64,000 bases of DNA from an uncultured Anaerofilum sp. (lineage in GTDB: Bacteria; Bacillota; Clostridia; Oscillospirales; Ruminococcaceae), in NCBI GenBank assembly GCA_944385935.1, contig CALWZC010000002.1, positions 124,001-188,000 on the forward strand, given 5' to 3'. The notes under the pieces were generated by a model. The model had not been told where the DNA came from. It saw only the letters and a program-made list of their open reading frames with translations, and did not search any database. A program made the position numbers and the translations under genes. This document shows, one piece after another, positions 45,111 through 53,806 of this stretch; the first letter of the stretch is position 1, and every line of letters starts with the position of its first letter.

Positions 45111-46202
45111 TCAAGATAAAACATATTGTTTTCCTGCCAACTGCAATGCCTGTCCACCTAGTTCCAGTTGTGTCAAAGCTGCTGCCAACTTCCAAGCGGG
45201 AAGTTGGGTTTTTTCTGCCAACATACCCATACTTTGGGGCGTGGGCAACAATGCTTGCAGCACTTCTTTCGCATCTGGTGACAAGCCGTCTATATCCATT
45301 GTTGGCTTATTGCCTTTCGGCTCTATAGGTTTTGCTTCTATCCCCAAACTTTCCACAATACACTTTCCACTTGTGCAAACAATTGCTCCCTTGTTCAATA
45401 GTTGATTGGTGCCTTGGCTCAAGGGATTAAAAATGCTTCCCGGCACACTAAATAGTTTACGGCAGTATTTCTGTGCATACCCTGCGGTTGTCATTGTTCC
45501 AGAGGACTCCCTCGCCTCCACCACACAAACCCCATCAGAAAGAGCGGCTATGATACGGTTTCGTAAAGAGAAAAAATGTTTTTGTGCTCTTTCCTTTGGT
45601 GGGATTTCACTTACCACCACACCACTTTGCTCTATGGCAGCTTTCAGCATGGCATTTTGTGCAGGATAACACTGGTCATGTCCTGTTCCCATGACAGCCA
45701 CTGTCAATCCATTTTCTGCCAAAGCAGCTTGGTGAGCAACACTGTCCAGCCCACTAGCCAGTCCACTTACTACCACAATTCCCGCAGCGGCCAACTCTTT
45801 TGCAATTTGTTCTGCCGCCTGTCGTCCATAAGCTGTATGTGTGCGGCTTCCTACTATGGCAACCATCTTCCGTCCTTCCAGTAGATACGGATTTCCTGTA
45901 CAGTACAACACCGCTGGAGGGTCAGAAATTTCTCTCAGTTTTTCGGGATATTGTGGATGACAAAAGGGTAAAATCCGAACTTTTCGGTGCTCACATTCCT
46001 CTATAATCCTAGCAGCATCCTCCAAGGATACCACTTGCAACCTGCGGGCAGCAGCCCCACGAACCATAGAAAAATCTTCTTTTTCCCTTGCTTCAAAAAT
46101 TGCTTGTGGATGGGTGTATAGTGACAAAATAGGCTCTATTTGTGCTCCAATTCCCATGACCATAGAAAACCAAACCCAGTACAAAAGTTCCTGTTGGTTC
46201 AT
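45111..46202 (-). CDS. dprA: DNA-processing protein DprA
   Basis: Loads RecA on single-stranded DNA during transformation. The Rossmann core carries MVAIVGSRTHTAYGRQAAEQIA, VVSGLASGLDSVAHQAAL and AVMGTGHDQCYPAQN, then RNRIIAALSDGVCVVEARESSGTMTTA. The C-terminal winged helix (about 310-363) is present. 363 residues from the ATG at 46202, which overlaps the upstream stop (ATGA). No other competence genes are in view. Confidence 0.95.
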   Translation of the reverse strand: MNQQELLYWVWFSMVMGIGAQIEPILSLYTHPQAIFEAREKEDFSMVRGAAARRLQVVSLEDAARIIEECEHRKVRILPFCHPQYPEKLREISDPPAVLYCTGNPYLLEGRKMVAIVGSRTHTAYGRQAAEQIAKELAAAGIVVVSGLASGLDSVAHQAALAENGLTVAVMGTGHDQCYPAQNAMLKAAIEQSGVVVSEIPPKERAQKHFFSLRNRIIAALSDGVCVVEARESSGTMTTAGYAQKYCRKLFSVPGSIFNPLSQGTNQLLNKGAIVCTSGKCIVESLGIEAKPIEPKGNKPTMDIDGLSPDAKEVLQALLPTPQSMGMLAEKTQLPAWKLAAALTQLELGGQALQLAGKQYVLS

Positions 46203-46984
46203 GTGTATTCCCCTTTTCGGAAATGCCATGTAAGCACAGCACCAGCGGCAGCGGCATTTAAACTTTCCACCTGTTGGCTAATGGGAATCCGAACTGCAAT
46301 GTCACAGGCTTCTATGGTATCTTGTGTTAATCCCTGTCCCTCGTTTCCAATGACTACCGCTACACCATTGGAAAAGGGGCCTTTGGCCTCCTCTAAAGGG
46401 CGAGAGTTATACAAAGCGGCTGCAACGGTAAAAACTCCAATTTGGCGCAAATGTTCCACCGCTTGTAGCATATTTTCCACTTGAACTACCGGGATTCTTC
46501 CGGCAGCTCCCATACTTGCCCGCAATGCTTTTTCTCCAAAAGGAGAGGCACATTTTTTGCTGCATATTACCCCATCAAATCCAAAGGCAGCCCCGCTACG
46601 GATAAGTGTTCCCACATTGCCGGGGTCTTGCACCGCCTCTAAACAAAGATAATGGCCTTTTGGTTTTAGGTCAGAGATGGACACCTCCGGCAGCTCAAAC
46701 AACCCAAATACCCCTTGGGGGCTGGGCACACCTGCCAATTTTTCTGCCACTGGTTCACTTACAATATACTGTACTCCGTCAAGCTCTGTAAGCTGAGGGT
46801 ATTGCTCTACTGCCCGTTGTGTATAGTACAAAACTGTATTTTTACAACCCTTTGCAAGTTCTAAACACAGCTTTGGGCCCTCAGCAAAAAAGAGTTTCTC
46901 TTTTTCACGGAAGGCTGGGCTTTGCTGTAATTTACAAGCATATTTTATTTTTGCATTTTCTCGGCTGGAAATCATTTCTGCCAT
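46199..46984 (-). CDS. TrmH/SpoU family RNA 2'-O-methyltransferase
   Basis: 261-residue SPOUT enzyme. N-terminal substrate-binding domain (SSRENAKIKYACKLQQSPAFREKEKLFFAEGPK), then the knot: motif 1 VQDPGNVGTLIRSGAAFG, motif 2 VVIGNEGQGL and motif 3 IPISQQVESLNAAAAGAVL. The target nucleotide is unknown; RlmB or YsgA-type 23S rRNA methylation is likely. It lies 135 bases after rplT and is coupled to dprA. Confidence 0.9.
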   Translation of the reverse strand: MAEMISSRENAKIKYACKLQQSPAFREKEKLFFAEGPKLCLELAKGCKNTVLYYTQRAVEQYPQLTELDGVQYIVSEPVAEKLAGVPSPQGVFGLFELPEVSISDLKPKGHYLCLEAVQDPGNVGTLIRSGAAFGFDGVICSKKCASPFGEKALRASMGAAGRIPVVQVENMLQAVEHLRQIGVFTVAAALYNSRPLEEAKGPFSNGVAVVIGNEGQGLTQDTIEACDIAVRIPISQQVESLNAAAAGAVLTWHFRKGEYT

Positions 46985-47079
46985 GATAGGCTCCTTTCCA
47001 TAGAGAAGGGCACTTATGCACTACTATCATGCACCGCCCTATATAGACAAGTTTCTACAAATTTTTCTACAATATAAAT

Positions 47080-47110
47080 GAAACGCCCACGCATACAGCG
47101 CAGGCGTTCA
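47080..47110 (-). terminator. Weak hairpin after rplT
   Basis: AACGCC/GGCGTT stem (47082-47087 with 47103-47108) with additional pairs inside. The minus-strand follow-on is TTCATTTATATT, so it is a leaky terminator at best, compatible with readthrough into trmH. Confidence 0.5.
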
Positions 47111-47119
47111 AACTGTTTT

Positions 47120-47473
47120 TTACAGAGCGCTCTTAGCGGTCTCAATCAGCTTTGCAAAGCTGGCTGCGTCATGGATAGCCATTTCGCTCAGCATTTTGCG
47201 GTTCAGCTCAATGCCAGCCTTCTTCAGACCATTCATGAAGCTAGAGTAGTTGATGCCATTTGCACGGCAAGCAGCATTGATACGGGTAATCCACAAGCTG
47301 CGGAAGTCACGCTTCTTCATCTTGCGGCCAGCAAAAGCGTAGTTACCGCTCTTCATTACCTGCTGTTTGGCCATCTTGAAATGCTTGGACTTGCTGCCGT
47401 AGTAGCCCTTTGCCAATTTCAAAGTCTTTTTCCGTCTTTTACGGGTCATCATTGCGCCTTTAACACGAGCCAT
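47120..47473 (-). CDS. rplT: 50S ribosomal protein L20
   Basis: 117-residue rRNA-binding protein: [29 protein letters not shown] and [26 protein letters not shown]-type core, read here as [19 protein letters not shown]20 represses its own operon through the leader in Firmicutes. It is the third gene of infC-rpmI-rplT. Confidence 0.97.
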   Translation of the reverse strand: MARVKGAMMTRKRRKKTLKLAKGYYGSKSKHFKMAKQQVMKSGNYAFAGRKMKKRDFRSLWITRINAACRANGINYSSFMNGLKKAGIELNRKMLSEMAIHDAASFAKLIETAKSAL

Positions 47474-47519
47474 ATTTTAAATTCTCCTTTTCCTCAAGTA
47501 AACATCATTGTTGCAAGAC

Positions 47520-47717
47520 TTATGCGTAGGGCAGCATTGCCTTTACGGCTGCCTCGTTGGTCTTGTCTGCATAGCTGGGGCTGCGGAAACCGCGCTTCAG
47601 CTTGGTAGATTTCTTGGTCAGGATGTGGCTGCGGAAGGCGTGACCACGCTTTACCTTGCCGCTTTTGGTCAGCTTAAAGCGCTTTTTAGCACCGGAATGA
47701 GTTTTCAGTTTAGGCAT
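47520..47717 (-). CDS. rpmI: 50S ribosomal protein L35
   Basis: 65 residues: [39 protein letters not shown] and a short C-terminal helix. Standard length and sequence. A strong AAGGAGG lies upstream. Between infC and rplT. Confidence 0.97.
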   Translation of the reverse strand: MPKLKTHSGAKKRFKLTKSGKVKRGHAFRSHILTKKSTKLKRGFRSPSYADKTNEAAVKAMLPYA

Positions 47718-47730
47718 TTGAGTATCCTCC

Positions 47731-48255
47731 TTAGTTTTTGTTGGGAGCAGAGTTCAAAAACATAATCATGCTGCGGCCTTCCAGTTTGGGCTGTTTCTCC
47801 ACAACAGCCTCGGGCAGAGCCTCAGCAAACCGCTTGTGCACTTCAAGGCCAAGCTCAGTGTGTGCCATCTCACGCCCACGGAAACGGATGGTAACCTTTA
47901 CCTTGTCCCCATGTTTCAGGAACTTAGCAGCATGGTTTACCTTGGTGTTGAAGTCGTTCGTGTCGATATTCAGGGAAAGGCGAATCTCCTTGATGTCCAC
48001 AACCTTCTGGTTTTTACGGGCTTCCTTGTCCTTTTTCTGCATTTCAAAGCGGTACTTACCATAATCCAGAATTTTGCACACAGGCGGTACTGCCTGAGGA
48101 GCAATTTTTACCAAATCCAGATTCTGTTCTTCTGCCTTGCGCAGGGCATCACGGCTGGACATTACACCCAACTGGCTGCCATCGGCATCAATCACACGTA
48201 CCTCTTTATCACGAATTTCTTCGTTGATTTCCAGCTCTTTCTTTCCGTTAGCGAT
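47731..48255 (-). CDS. infC: Translation initiation factor IF-3, proposed AUC start
   Basis: Start-codon fidelity factor. The N-domain begins [24 protein letters not shown], then the linker [13 protein letters not shown] and the C-domain [18 protein letters not shown]. Taking the first in-frame ATT at 48195 would remove the conserved [12 protein letters not shown]. The only codon at good distance from GGAGGTG (48269-48263) is ATC at 48255-48253, giving 174 residues, the normal length. Rare starts (AUU, AUC) allow IF-3 to repress itself. First gene of infC-rpmI-rplT. Confidence 0.9.
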   Translation of the reverse strand: MANGKKELEINEEIRDKEVRVIDADGSQLGVMSSRDALRKAEEQNLDLVKIAPQAVPPVCKILDYGKYRFEMQKKDKEARKNQKVVDIKEIRLSLNIDTNDFNTKVNHAAKFLKHGDKVKVTIRFRGREMAHTELGLEVHKRFAEALPEAVVEKQPKLEGRSMIMFLNSAPNKN

Positions 48256-48436
48256 TGGAACACACCTCCAAAAATGTATTTGTAAATCAAAAATGCGGCT
48301 GCCGGAAAAGGCAGCCGCATTGCGCTATCAATCCATATTCACCCCAAAGGGAGCGAATCAATCAATATCAACCCGAACCCTCTCAATGGGCTGCAAGGTG
48401 AGCACGGCGGCCTGCCGGATGCTGCTTTGTTTTACT
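48256..48436 (-). ncRNA. L20-type leader with attenuator upstream of infC
   Basis: About 180 untranslated bases between promoter and IF-3. Near its 3' end a perfect 12-bp stem (48292-48303 with 48310-48321) is followed by TTTTTG on the minus strand: a premature terminator before the ribosome-binding site. Upstream sequence can pair within itself (GGCCTGCCG region near 48410). Position before infC-rpmI-rplT matches the Firmicutes L20 leader (Rfam L20_leader). The terminator is plain; the L20-binding structure is inferred from context. Confidence 0.75.
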
Positions 48437-48442
48437 CTCGCT

Positions 48443-48471
48443 ACTATACCACACAAAAAAGGTCTTGTCAA
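48443..48471 (-). promoter_or_regulatory. Promoter of the infC operon
   Basis: Minus strand consensus TTGACA (48471-48466), 17 bases, TATAGT (48448-48443). Confidence 0.85.
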
Positions 48472-48485
48472 TGTCTTTTTTGCAA

Positions 48486-49883
48486 TTATTTAAAAATCCC
48501 CTTAATTTTCTCCAGCTTTTCTTTGTTGTAGGGTGGAAATGCCAATGTGATATTGATTTTTGTGGTTTTGTCTAGCACAGCTCTTTTGTGAGAGAAGGTC
48601 AAAAAGCTATGCTTGCCATGGTAGTTGCCCATACCAGAATGCCCCTTGCCTCCGAAGGGCAAGTCCTCATTGATAATGTGGCTGATGGCATCGTTTACAC
48701 TTACCCCACCAGAAGGCACCTGTTGCAATACCTGCTGTACCATAGCTTTATCCTCACTGCACACATACAAAGCCAGCGGCGTTTCTCCCCCGTTGATATA
48801 GGAAATTGCCTCTTGCAAATCCTTGTAAGGGAATACTGGCAAAATGGGGCCAAACAATTCTTCTTGCATACAAGCCGCCTCAAAGCTATCAGGACACAAA
48901 ATAGTTGGCTCAATATACCGTTGCTGCATATCTACCTTGCCACCAAAACGCAGGAAAACCTTATCTTTTTCCAAAATACTGCTTAGGCGTTTCATGTGTC
49001 TTTCATTTACAATGCGTCCAAAGTCGGGGCTTTTCTCAATATTCTCTCCATAAAACTGTACAATGGTTTGTTTCATCTGTTCTACAAAAGCCTCAAACAC
49101 ATCCCTATGTACAAAAACATAATCAGGAGCCACACAGGTTTGACCTGCATTCATAAACTTTCCCCATGCCAACCGCTGACAAATCACCTTCAAATTTGCA
49201 GTCTTGTCTACAATTACAGGGCTTTTCCCGCCCAGTTCCAAGGTGACGGGTATTAAGTTTTCTGCGGCGGCTTTCATAACAATTTTGCCTACATTTACAC
49301 TACCTGTAAAGAAGATATAGTCAAAACGGCTATGCAACAAAGAAGTATTGGTTTCAATTCCCCCTTCCACACAGCACACATACTCCGGCGAAAAGGTTTG
49401 TCCAATCATCTTTTGGATGACAGCGGATACATGAGGGGTTAACTCTGAGGGACTAAGCACACAGCAATTCCCCGCTGCCATAGCTCCTACCAATGGTTCT
49501 ATTAAAAGTTGAAAGGGATAATTATAAGGCCCAAGCACTAGAACACTTCCAAAGGGTTCAAACTCAATTTTGCTGGTTGCCCCAAAGCTGTGCATAGGGG
49601 TTTTTACTTTTTGGGCTTTCATCCACTTTTTCAAGTGCTTTTTTGTGTGAGAAATACTGGAAAGCACCATGCCAATTTCGCTCATATAGCTCTCACAATG
49701 GGATTTTCCTAGGTCTTGTTTCAGAGCTTGCTGGATTGGCTCCATATGGGCTGTAATTGCTTGATACAGCTTATCTAGTTGTTGGATTCTATATTCATAG
49801 CTGCGAGTTTTGCCCTGCCTATAAAATGCTTTCTGTTTTTCCACAATTTGTTGTGCCTGTTGAGAAGTCACAAACTGTTCCAT
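48486..49883 (-). CDS. Aldehyde dehydrogenase family protein (class 3 / fatty-aldehyde type)
   Basis: 465 residues. NAD(P)-binding fold with FFTGSVNVGKIVMKAAAENL, general base Glu216 in LELGGKSPV and catalytic Cys250 in NAGQTCVAPDY. The C-terminal segment with GGVSVNDAISHIINEDLPFGGKGHSGMG is typical. The short family-3 layout resembles Bacillus YwdH and coniferyl/fatty aldehyde dehydrogenases; substrate not readable. Start follows ACGAGGA. It stands alone downstream of tRNA-Gly. Confidence 0.92.
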   Translation of the reverse strand: MEQFVTSQQAQQIVEKQKAFYRQGKTRSYEYRIQQLDKLYQAITAHMEPIQQALKQDLGKSHCESYMSEIGMVLSSISHTKKHLKKWMKAQKVKTPMHSFGATSKIEFEPFGSVLVLGPYNYPFQLLIEPLVGAMAAGNCCVLSPSELTPHVSAVIQKMIGQTFSPEYVCCVEGGIETNTSLLHSRFDYIFFTGSVNVGKIVMKAAAENLIPVTLELGGKSPVIVDKTANLKVICQRLAWGKFMNAGQTCVAPDYVFVHRDVFEAFVEQMKQTIVQFYGENIEKSPDFGRIVNERHMKRLSSILEKDKVFLRFGGKVDMQQRYIEPTILCPDSFEAACMQEELFGPILPVFPYKDLQEAISYINGGETPLALYVCSEDKAMVQQVLQQVPSGGVSVNDAISHIINEDLPFGGKGHSGMGNYHGKHSFLTFSHKRAVLDKTTKINITLAFPPYNKEKLEKIKGIFK

Positions 49884-49943
49884 GGCGCAATTCCTCGTTT
49901 TTCTTAATAATTATTTCTGCAAGTTTTTTAGCAAAAAAGAAAA

Positions 49944-49972
49944 AGCGAGATTAGTAAAATACCAACCTCGCT
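49944..49972 (-). terminator. Terminator after tRNA-Gly
   Basis: AGCGAGATTAGT (49944-49955) with ACCAACCTCGCT (49961-49972); two internal mismatches or G-U pairs. TTTTTC follows on the minus strand. Confidence 0.72.
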
Positions 49973-49973
49973 C

Positions 49974-50048
49974 TGGAGCAGGTGAAGGGAGTCGAACCCT
50001 CGTCCTCAGCTTGGAAGGCTGATGTACTAGCCGTTATACGACACCTGC
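49974..50048 (-). tRNA. tRNA-Gly (anticodon UCC)
   Basis: Cloverleaf on the minus strand: acceptor GCAGGTG (50048-50042) with CACCTGC (49984-49978), discriminator U and an encoded CCA (49976-49974). Anticodon stem-loop TCAGC-CTTCCAA-GCTGA gives UCC. T-loop GGTTCGACTCC fits. 75 bases. Confidence 0.95.
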
Positions 50049-50145
50049 ACTTGACTGTGCTTTGTATTATACCCAACCTTTCCCAAAATGTCAACCCCTA
50101 TTTTTAAATTTTTTATTTTTTCTTTATTAGACACTTTGCCTATAT

Positions 50146-50180
50146 AAAAAACAGGGCACCAGATAGGCACCCTGTTTTTT
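50146..50180 (-). terminator. Terminator after the D-Ala-D-Ala carboxypeptidase gene
   Basis: AAAAAACAGGG (50146-50156) with CCCTGTTTTTT (50170-50180); on the minus strand it ends in six Ts. It immediately follows the stop codon. Confidence 0.82.
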
Positions 50181-50181
50181 C

Positions 50182-51225
50182 TTACTGCATGGTAATTGCT
50201 CCATAAATGGTAACAGCATCTTGAATGTGCAAGGGTTGCATATTGTCCAAAGTTGCCATGGCTCCTGTTGTTACTAGAATAAATTCTCTATCATATTTTT
50301 TGCCAAAGCTGGCGAGACACAAACCCGCCTCATCGGTAAAGCCCGTTTTGCCTCCTTCTAGCACAAATTCCCCCATTTGTGCAACCTCTGGTTTGGTCAA
50401 CACAGAATGTTCCATTGTTACCCCCTCTGCATGGGCAGACAATGGGGCTGTGGTATAGCTGGGAGTGCTCATAATGGTTCGCAAGGTTTCATTTTTTAAT
50501 GCTTCCTGCATCAAACGCATTAAATCTTCTGGTGTAGAATAGTGGTCTTCCTGATAAATTCCCCATACATTGGAAAAATGGGAATTGCTCATCCCCAGTT
50601 GTGCCGCTTTGTCATTCATCCATTGCACAAAGGTTTGTTCGTCCCCTGCTGTGGCAACTGCCAAAGCGGTGGCGGCATCGGCCCCAGAAGGTAGCATTGT
50701 ACCATAAAGCAGGTCTTGCATGGTGGGGGTTTCTCCTGCCCAAAACCCTGCCATAGAAGCATTTTGGTCAAACAAGGGCTGGTAAATTTCCAGTGGCATG
50801 GAAAAAGTTTGGTTTAGGTCAGAAATGTGTTCCAATGCTACCAAAGCAGTGAGCACCTTGGTAATAGAGGCAGGCCACACTTTATCTGTAGAATTTCCTT
50901 TGCTCCAGATTACCTTTCCACTCTCTGCATCCACCAAAAGAGCATAGTTGCTGACAATGGTTTCTGGTGCAAGATTCACCACGGGCACTGGTTCTGGTGT
51001 GGCTGTGGGGGTAGGCTGTGGGGTGGCTGTGGCTGCAATAGTTTGAACTGGAAGTTGCTGCGGAAGTAGTTCCATCAAACGTCCCGAAAATTTCCATCCT
51101 GCTGCCACCAGTCCAATGGCACACACTGCCACACCTGTGCACCGAATGACCATTCTTCTGCGTTGGCGTTTTTTTCGCTGTCCAGAAAACTTCTTTTTAT
51201 TGTAAACAAAGGGCTGTTTTTTCAT
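50182..51225 (-). CDS. D-alanyl-D-alanine carboxypeptidase (DacF-like, serine type)
   Basis: 347 residues. A Lys/Arg-rich cytoplasmic start is followed by a membrane helix (about 25-45), a Thr/Pro-rich linker (about 62-85) and the penicillin-binding domain. Active-site motifs: S120-I-T-K123, LPSGADAATA where SxN is usually SGN (Ala replaces Asn here, as in several Firmicutes homologues), and GGKTGFTDEAG. Trims peptidoglycan stem peptides outside the membrane. No lipobox, so it is anchored by the helix. The PBP5 C-terminal domain is absent. Confidence 0.9.
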   Translation of the reverse strand: MKKQPFVYNKKKFSGQRKKRQRRRMVIRCTGVAVCAIGLVAAGWKFSGRLMELLPQQLPVQTIAATATPQPTPTATPEPVPVVNLAPETIVSNYALLVDAESGKVIWSKGNSTDKVWPASITKVLTALVALEHISDLNQTFSMPLEIYQPLFDQNASMAGFWAGETPTMQDLLYGTMLPSGADAATALAVATAGDEQTFVQWMNDKAAQLGMSNSHFSNVWGIYQEDHYSTPEDLMRLMQEALKNETLRTIMSTPSYTTAPLSAHAEGVTMEHSVLTKPEVAQMGEFVLEGGKTGFTDEAGLCLASFGKKYDREFILVTTGAMATLDNMQPLHIQDAVTIYGAITMQ

Positions 51226-51355
51226 GATTTTATTTTTTCATCCTTCCTGTTAATAGCACCTGTTCATCTCTATTATATCTATCCTGTCAATGGCAGAAAA
51301 TAACTGCATAGTTTATAAACGATGATATCCACAATTTTTTTCAACTTGTCTATTG

Positions 51356-51384
51356 TTGACAGCATTTTTTACTGGTGGTATGAT
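51356..51384 (+). promoter_or_regulatory. Promoter of the ABC exporter operon
   Basis: Consensus TTGACA (51356-51361), 17 bases, TATGAT (51379-51384). The leader then holds an 8-bp inverted repeat GCAAATAC/GTATTTGC (51419-51426 with 51432-51439) 24 bases before the start codon, a possible regulator site. Confidence 0.75.
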
Positions 51385-51463
51385 TTGAGCAACCCATACA
51401 AGGGGGTATTAAAAGAGAGCAAATACAAGTGGTATTTGCTTACCATTGGAAAGGCGGATTGTC

Positions 51464-52186
51464 ATGCTTACTATCTCTCATTTTTCCAAAACCTATCCCG
51501 GCGGCAAACAAGCGGTAAAAGACCTATCTTTATCTGTTCAGGCAGGTGAAATTTTTGGTTTTATTGGCCACAATGGTGCCGGAAAATCCACCACACTGCG
51601 GGCAGTAGCAGGAATTTTACCCTTTGAGGAAGGAGAAATCACCATTGATGGAAATTCCATTCAAAAGCAGCCAGTTGCTGCAAAATCCATCACAGCATTT
51701 TTGCCGGATAACCCTGACCTATACGAGTTTATGACCGGCATTCGTTTTCTCAATTTTATTTGCGACCTATACAATATTTCTGCCCAAGACCGCACCCAGC
51801 GCATTGGCTATTATGGGGATTTATTTGAACTTACCAGTGCACTAGGCAATGCCATTGGAAGCTATTCCCATGGTATGAAACAAAAGTTAGCCCTTATTTC
51901 TGCCTTTGTTCGCTCTCCCCGCTTGTTGATTTTGGATGAACCCTTTGTAGGGTTGGACCCCAAGGCAAGCCATCTTTTAAAAGAGGAATTAAAAAAGCTG
52001 TGTCAACAAGGTGGTGCTGTGCTTTTTAGTACCCATGTGCTGGAAGTAGCTGAAAAGCTGTGTGACCGCATCGGCATTATTCGCCAAGGCCAGTTGGTGG
52101 CTTGCGGCAATACTGCCGAGATTGTTGGCTCCTCTTCTCTGGAGGAGGTATTCCTCGAACTGGAAAAGGAAGGTGAAACGAAATGA
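51464..52186 (+). CDS. ABC transporter ATP-binding protein
   Basis: 240 residues. Walker A GHNGAGKSTTL, Q-loop in the FLPDNPDLYEFMTGI region, signature YSHGMKQKLAL, Walker B LLILDEPFVGLD and H-switch STHVLE. The start MLTISHFSKTYPGG follows AAGGCGG; a longer frame begins six codons up. It overlaps the permease gene by four bases (ATGA). The class is that of CcmA/ABC-2 exporters. Confidence 0.93.
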   Translation: MLTISHFSKTYPGGKQAVKDLSLSVQAGEIFGFIGHNGAGKSTTLRAVAGILPFEEGEITIDGNSIQKQPVAAKSITAFLPDNPDLYEFMTGIRFLNFICDLYNISAQDRTQRIGYYGDLFELTSALGNAIGSYSHGMKQKLALISAFVRSPRLLILDEPFVGLDPKASHLLKEELKKLCQQGGAVLFSTHVLEVAEKLCDRIGIIRQGQLVACGNTAEIVGSSSLEEVFLELEKEGETK

Positions 52187-53766
52187 AACCGTTCCTTGCC
52201 TTGTGTAAGGTAGAGATGATTTCTCTGCTCAGTGCCATGAATTTGCTAAGTGGTAAGAAAAAGAAGCCCTTTGCTGCTCCTTTGGCTGCATTGATAGGAA
52301 TTGGCATCATGGCATACATTGGCACAGTATATGCTCTGCCCATGGCACAGGTTATGTTGCCTTTGCTTTTGGGTGACTTATACTGGGCGCAAATGGTATT
52401 GATTGCCTTTATTCTTTGTCTTTGTTTTACCTTTGTAGCTGGCAGTGGTATGCTATTTGGTGGTAAGGATATGGACTTTCTATTTTCCCTTCCATTGCCA
52501 AGCCACACTATTTTATTGTGTAAGATGATTGCCCTCTATGCCGAAAACTTGTTGTTTTCTTGTGGCATGCTCATTCCTGCGGGAGTAATATATGTGATAC
52601 ATAGCTATTTTTCGGTAAACTTTGTTGTTTCCCTGATTGTTCTATGTTTAACCCTTCCCCTTTTGGCAACCATCTTCAGTGGAATCCTTGGTTTTGTGGT
52701 CAGCTTTTTGTCCAGCTTAACGCCATATAAAAATCTGTTTTCTATCATTTTAGGAGCTGGCGGAATGGCTCTGATGTTTTGGGCTATTTTCACCATGCAG
52801 ACCAGCTTGTCCAATGAAACCCAGCTATTGGCAATGCGCCAAACCCTTTGGAACGTTGTTCCCATGTTGGAATGGATTTGCCTTTCCCTAGCTGGCATCC
52901 AATCTATGGGAATTTTGTGGTTTGCTCTGGTGTGTGTAGGCAGCTTGATTGGATTTTTAGCAGTGTTCTCGCCCAGTTATCATTCCATTGTATTGCGTTT
53001 GGCAAACCGAACCTACAACCGCAATTTCAAAATGAAGGCACAAAATGCTGCTTCTATTTCCATGGCTTTGTTCAAAAAGGAAGCTGGTCGCTTTTTCAGC
53101 ACTCCTATCTATTTGATGAACTGCGGCACTGGTGTGATTATGATGGTTTTGGCTGGGGGCTATTTACTGGTTCAGCCAGATACAGTCCTTCAGATTGCAC
53201 AACTTTTAAACATCTCCCCAGCTCAAGAGGCTATGCTGTTGGCATCTGTCGGTGGTTTTTGTTGCTGGATAGCTCCCCCCTCTGTTGTAAGCATTTCTCT
53301 GGAGGGCAAATACTTGTGGTTGTTGCAATCTGCTCCCGTTTCTGCACATCGCATTTTGATGATAAAAACGCTATTTAGCTTTGTTGTGTTTTTGCCCGGC
53401 GTACTTGCTTTACTTCTTGCTGGACAAATTGCCCTCCAATTCCCTTTGTTGGTTTTTGTTGGATGTCTGGTGCTCTCTCTTGTGGCACTATGGTTTGGCA
53501 GCATTTTGGGAACAGTAATCAATCTGCACATGCCCCGACTGGACGCCCCCAATGATGCGGTGGTTATCAAGCAAAGTGGTAGTGCTATGGTACAATGTTT
53601 TGTTGGCATGGGATTGATTACCGTATTGGTTGGGGGATGGTTTATGCTCCCTGTTTCTGACACAGTATATTTTATCCTTTGCATTGTTCTTTTGGCTATT
53701 GTTTCCCTTGGTTTGCATATTCACCTTGCCAAAAACAGCGAAAAACTTTTTACAAACCTATCTTGA
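52183..53766 (+). CDS. ABC-2 type permease, large
   Basis: 527 residues with about twelve membrane helices and short loops, no soluble domain. The large size, a long first cytoplasmic stretch (LLSGKKKKPFAAPLAAL) and the partner ATPase indicate an exporter; the substrate is not readable. Similar two-gene units in Clostridia lie beside peptide or bacitracin resistance genes, but no such gene is here. Translation is coupled to the ATPase gene. Confidence 0.82.
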   Translation: MKPFLALCKVEMISLLSAMNLLSGKKKKPFAAPLAALIGIGIMAYIGTVYALPMAQVMLPLLLGDLYWAQMVLIAFILCLCFTFVAGSGMLFGGKDMDFLFSLPLPSHTILLCKMIALYAENLLFSCGMLIPAGVIYVIHSYFSVNFVVSLIVLCLTLPLLATIFSGILGFVVSFLSSLTPYKNLFSIILGAGGMALMFWAIFTMQTSLSNETQLLAMRQTLWNVVPMLEWICLSLAGIQSMGILWFALVCVGSLIGFLAVFSPSYHSIVLRLANRTYNRNFKMKAQNAASISMALFKKEAGRFFSTPIYLMNCGTGVIMMVLAGGYLLVQPDTVLQIAQLLNISPAQEAMLLASVGGFCCWIAPPSVVSISLEGKYLWLLQSAPVSAHRILMIKTLFSFVVFLPGVLALLLAGQIALQFPLLVFVGCLVLSLVALWFGSILGTVINLHMPRLDAPNDAVVIKQSGSAMVQCFVGMGLITVLVGGWFMLPVSDTVYFILCIVLLAIVSLGLHIHLAKNSEKLFTNLS

Positions 53767-53777
53767 TTTTCCCTTTT

Positions 53778-53806
53778 GCCTGCTACCAAGGAAGCAGGCT
53801 TTTTTA
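53778..53806 (+). terminator. Terminator of the ABC exporter operon
   Basis: GCCTGCT (53778-53784) with AGCAGGC (53793-53799), then seven Ts. Confidence 0.85.

Noticed and set aside
48195-48195. ATT/ATG-type start at 48195 for infC
   Set aside because: It would delete the conserved first 20 residues of IF-3 and has no ribosome-binding site; the ATC at 48255 fits both.
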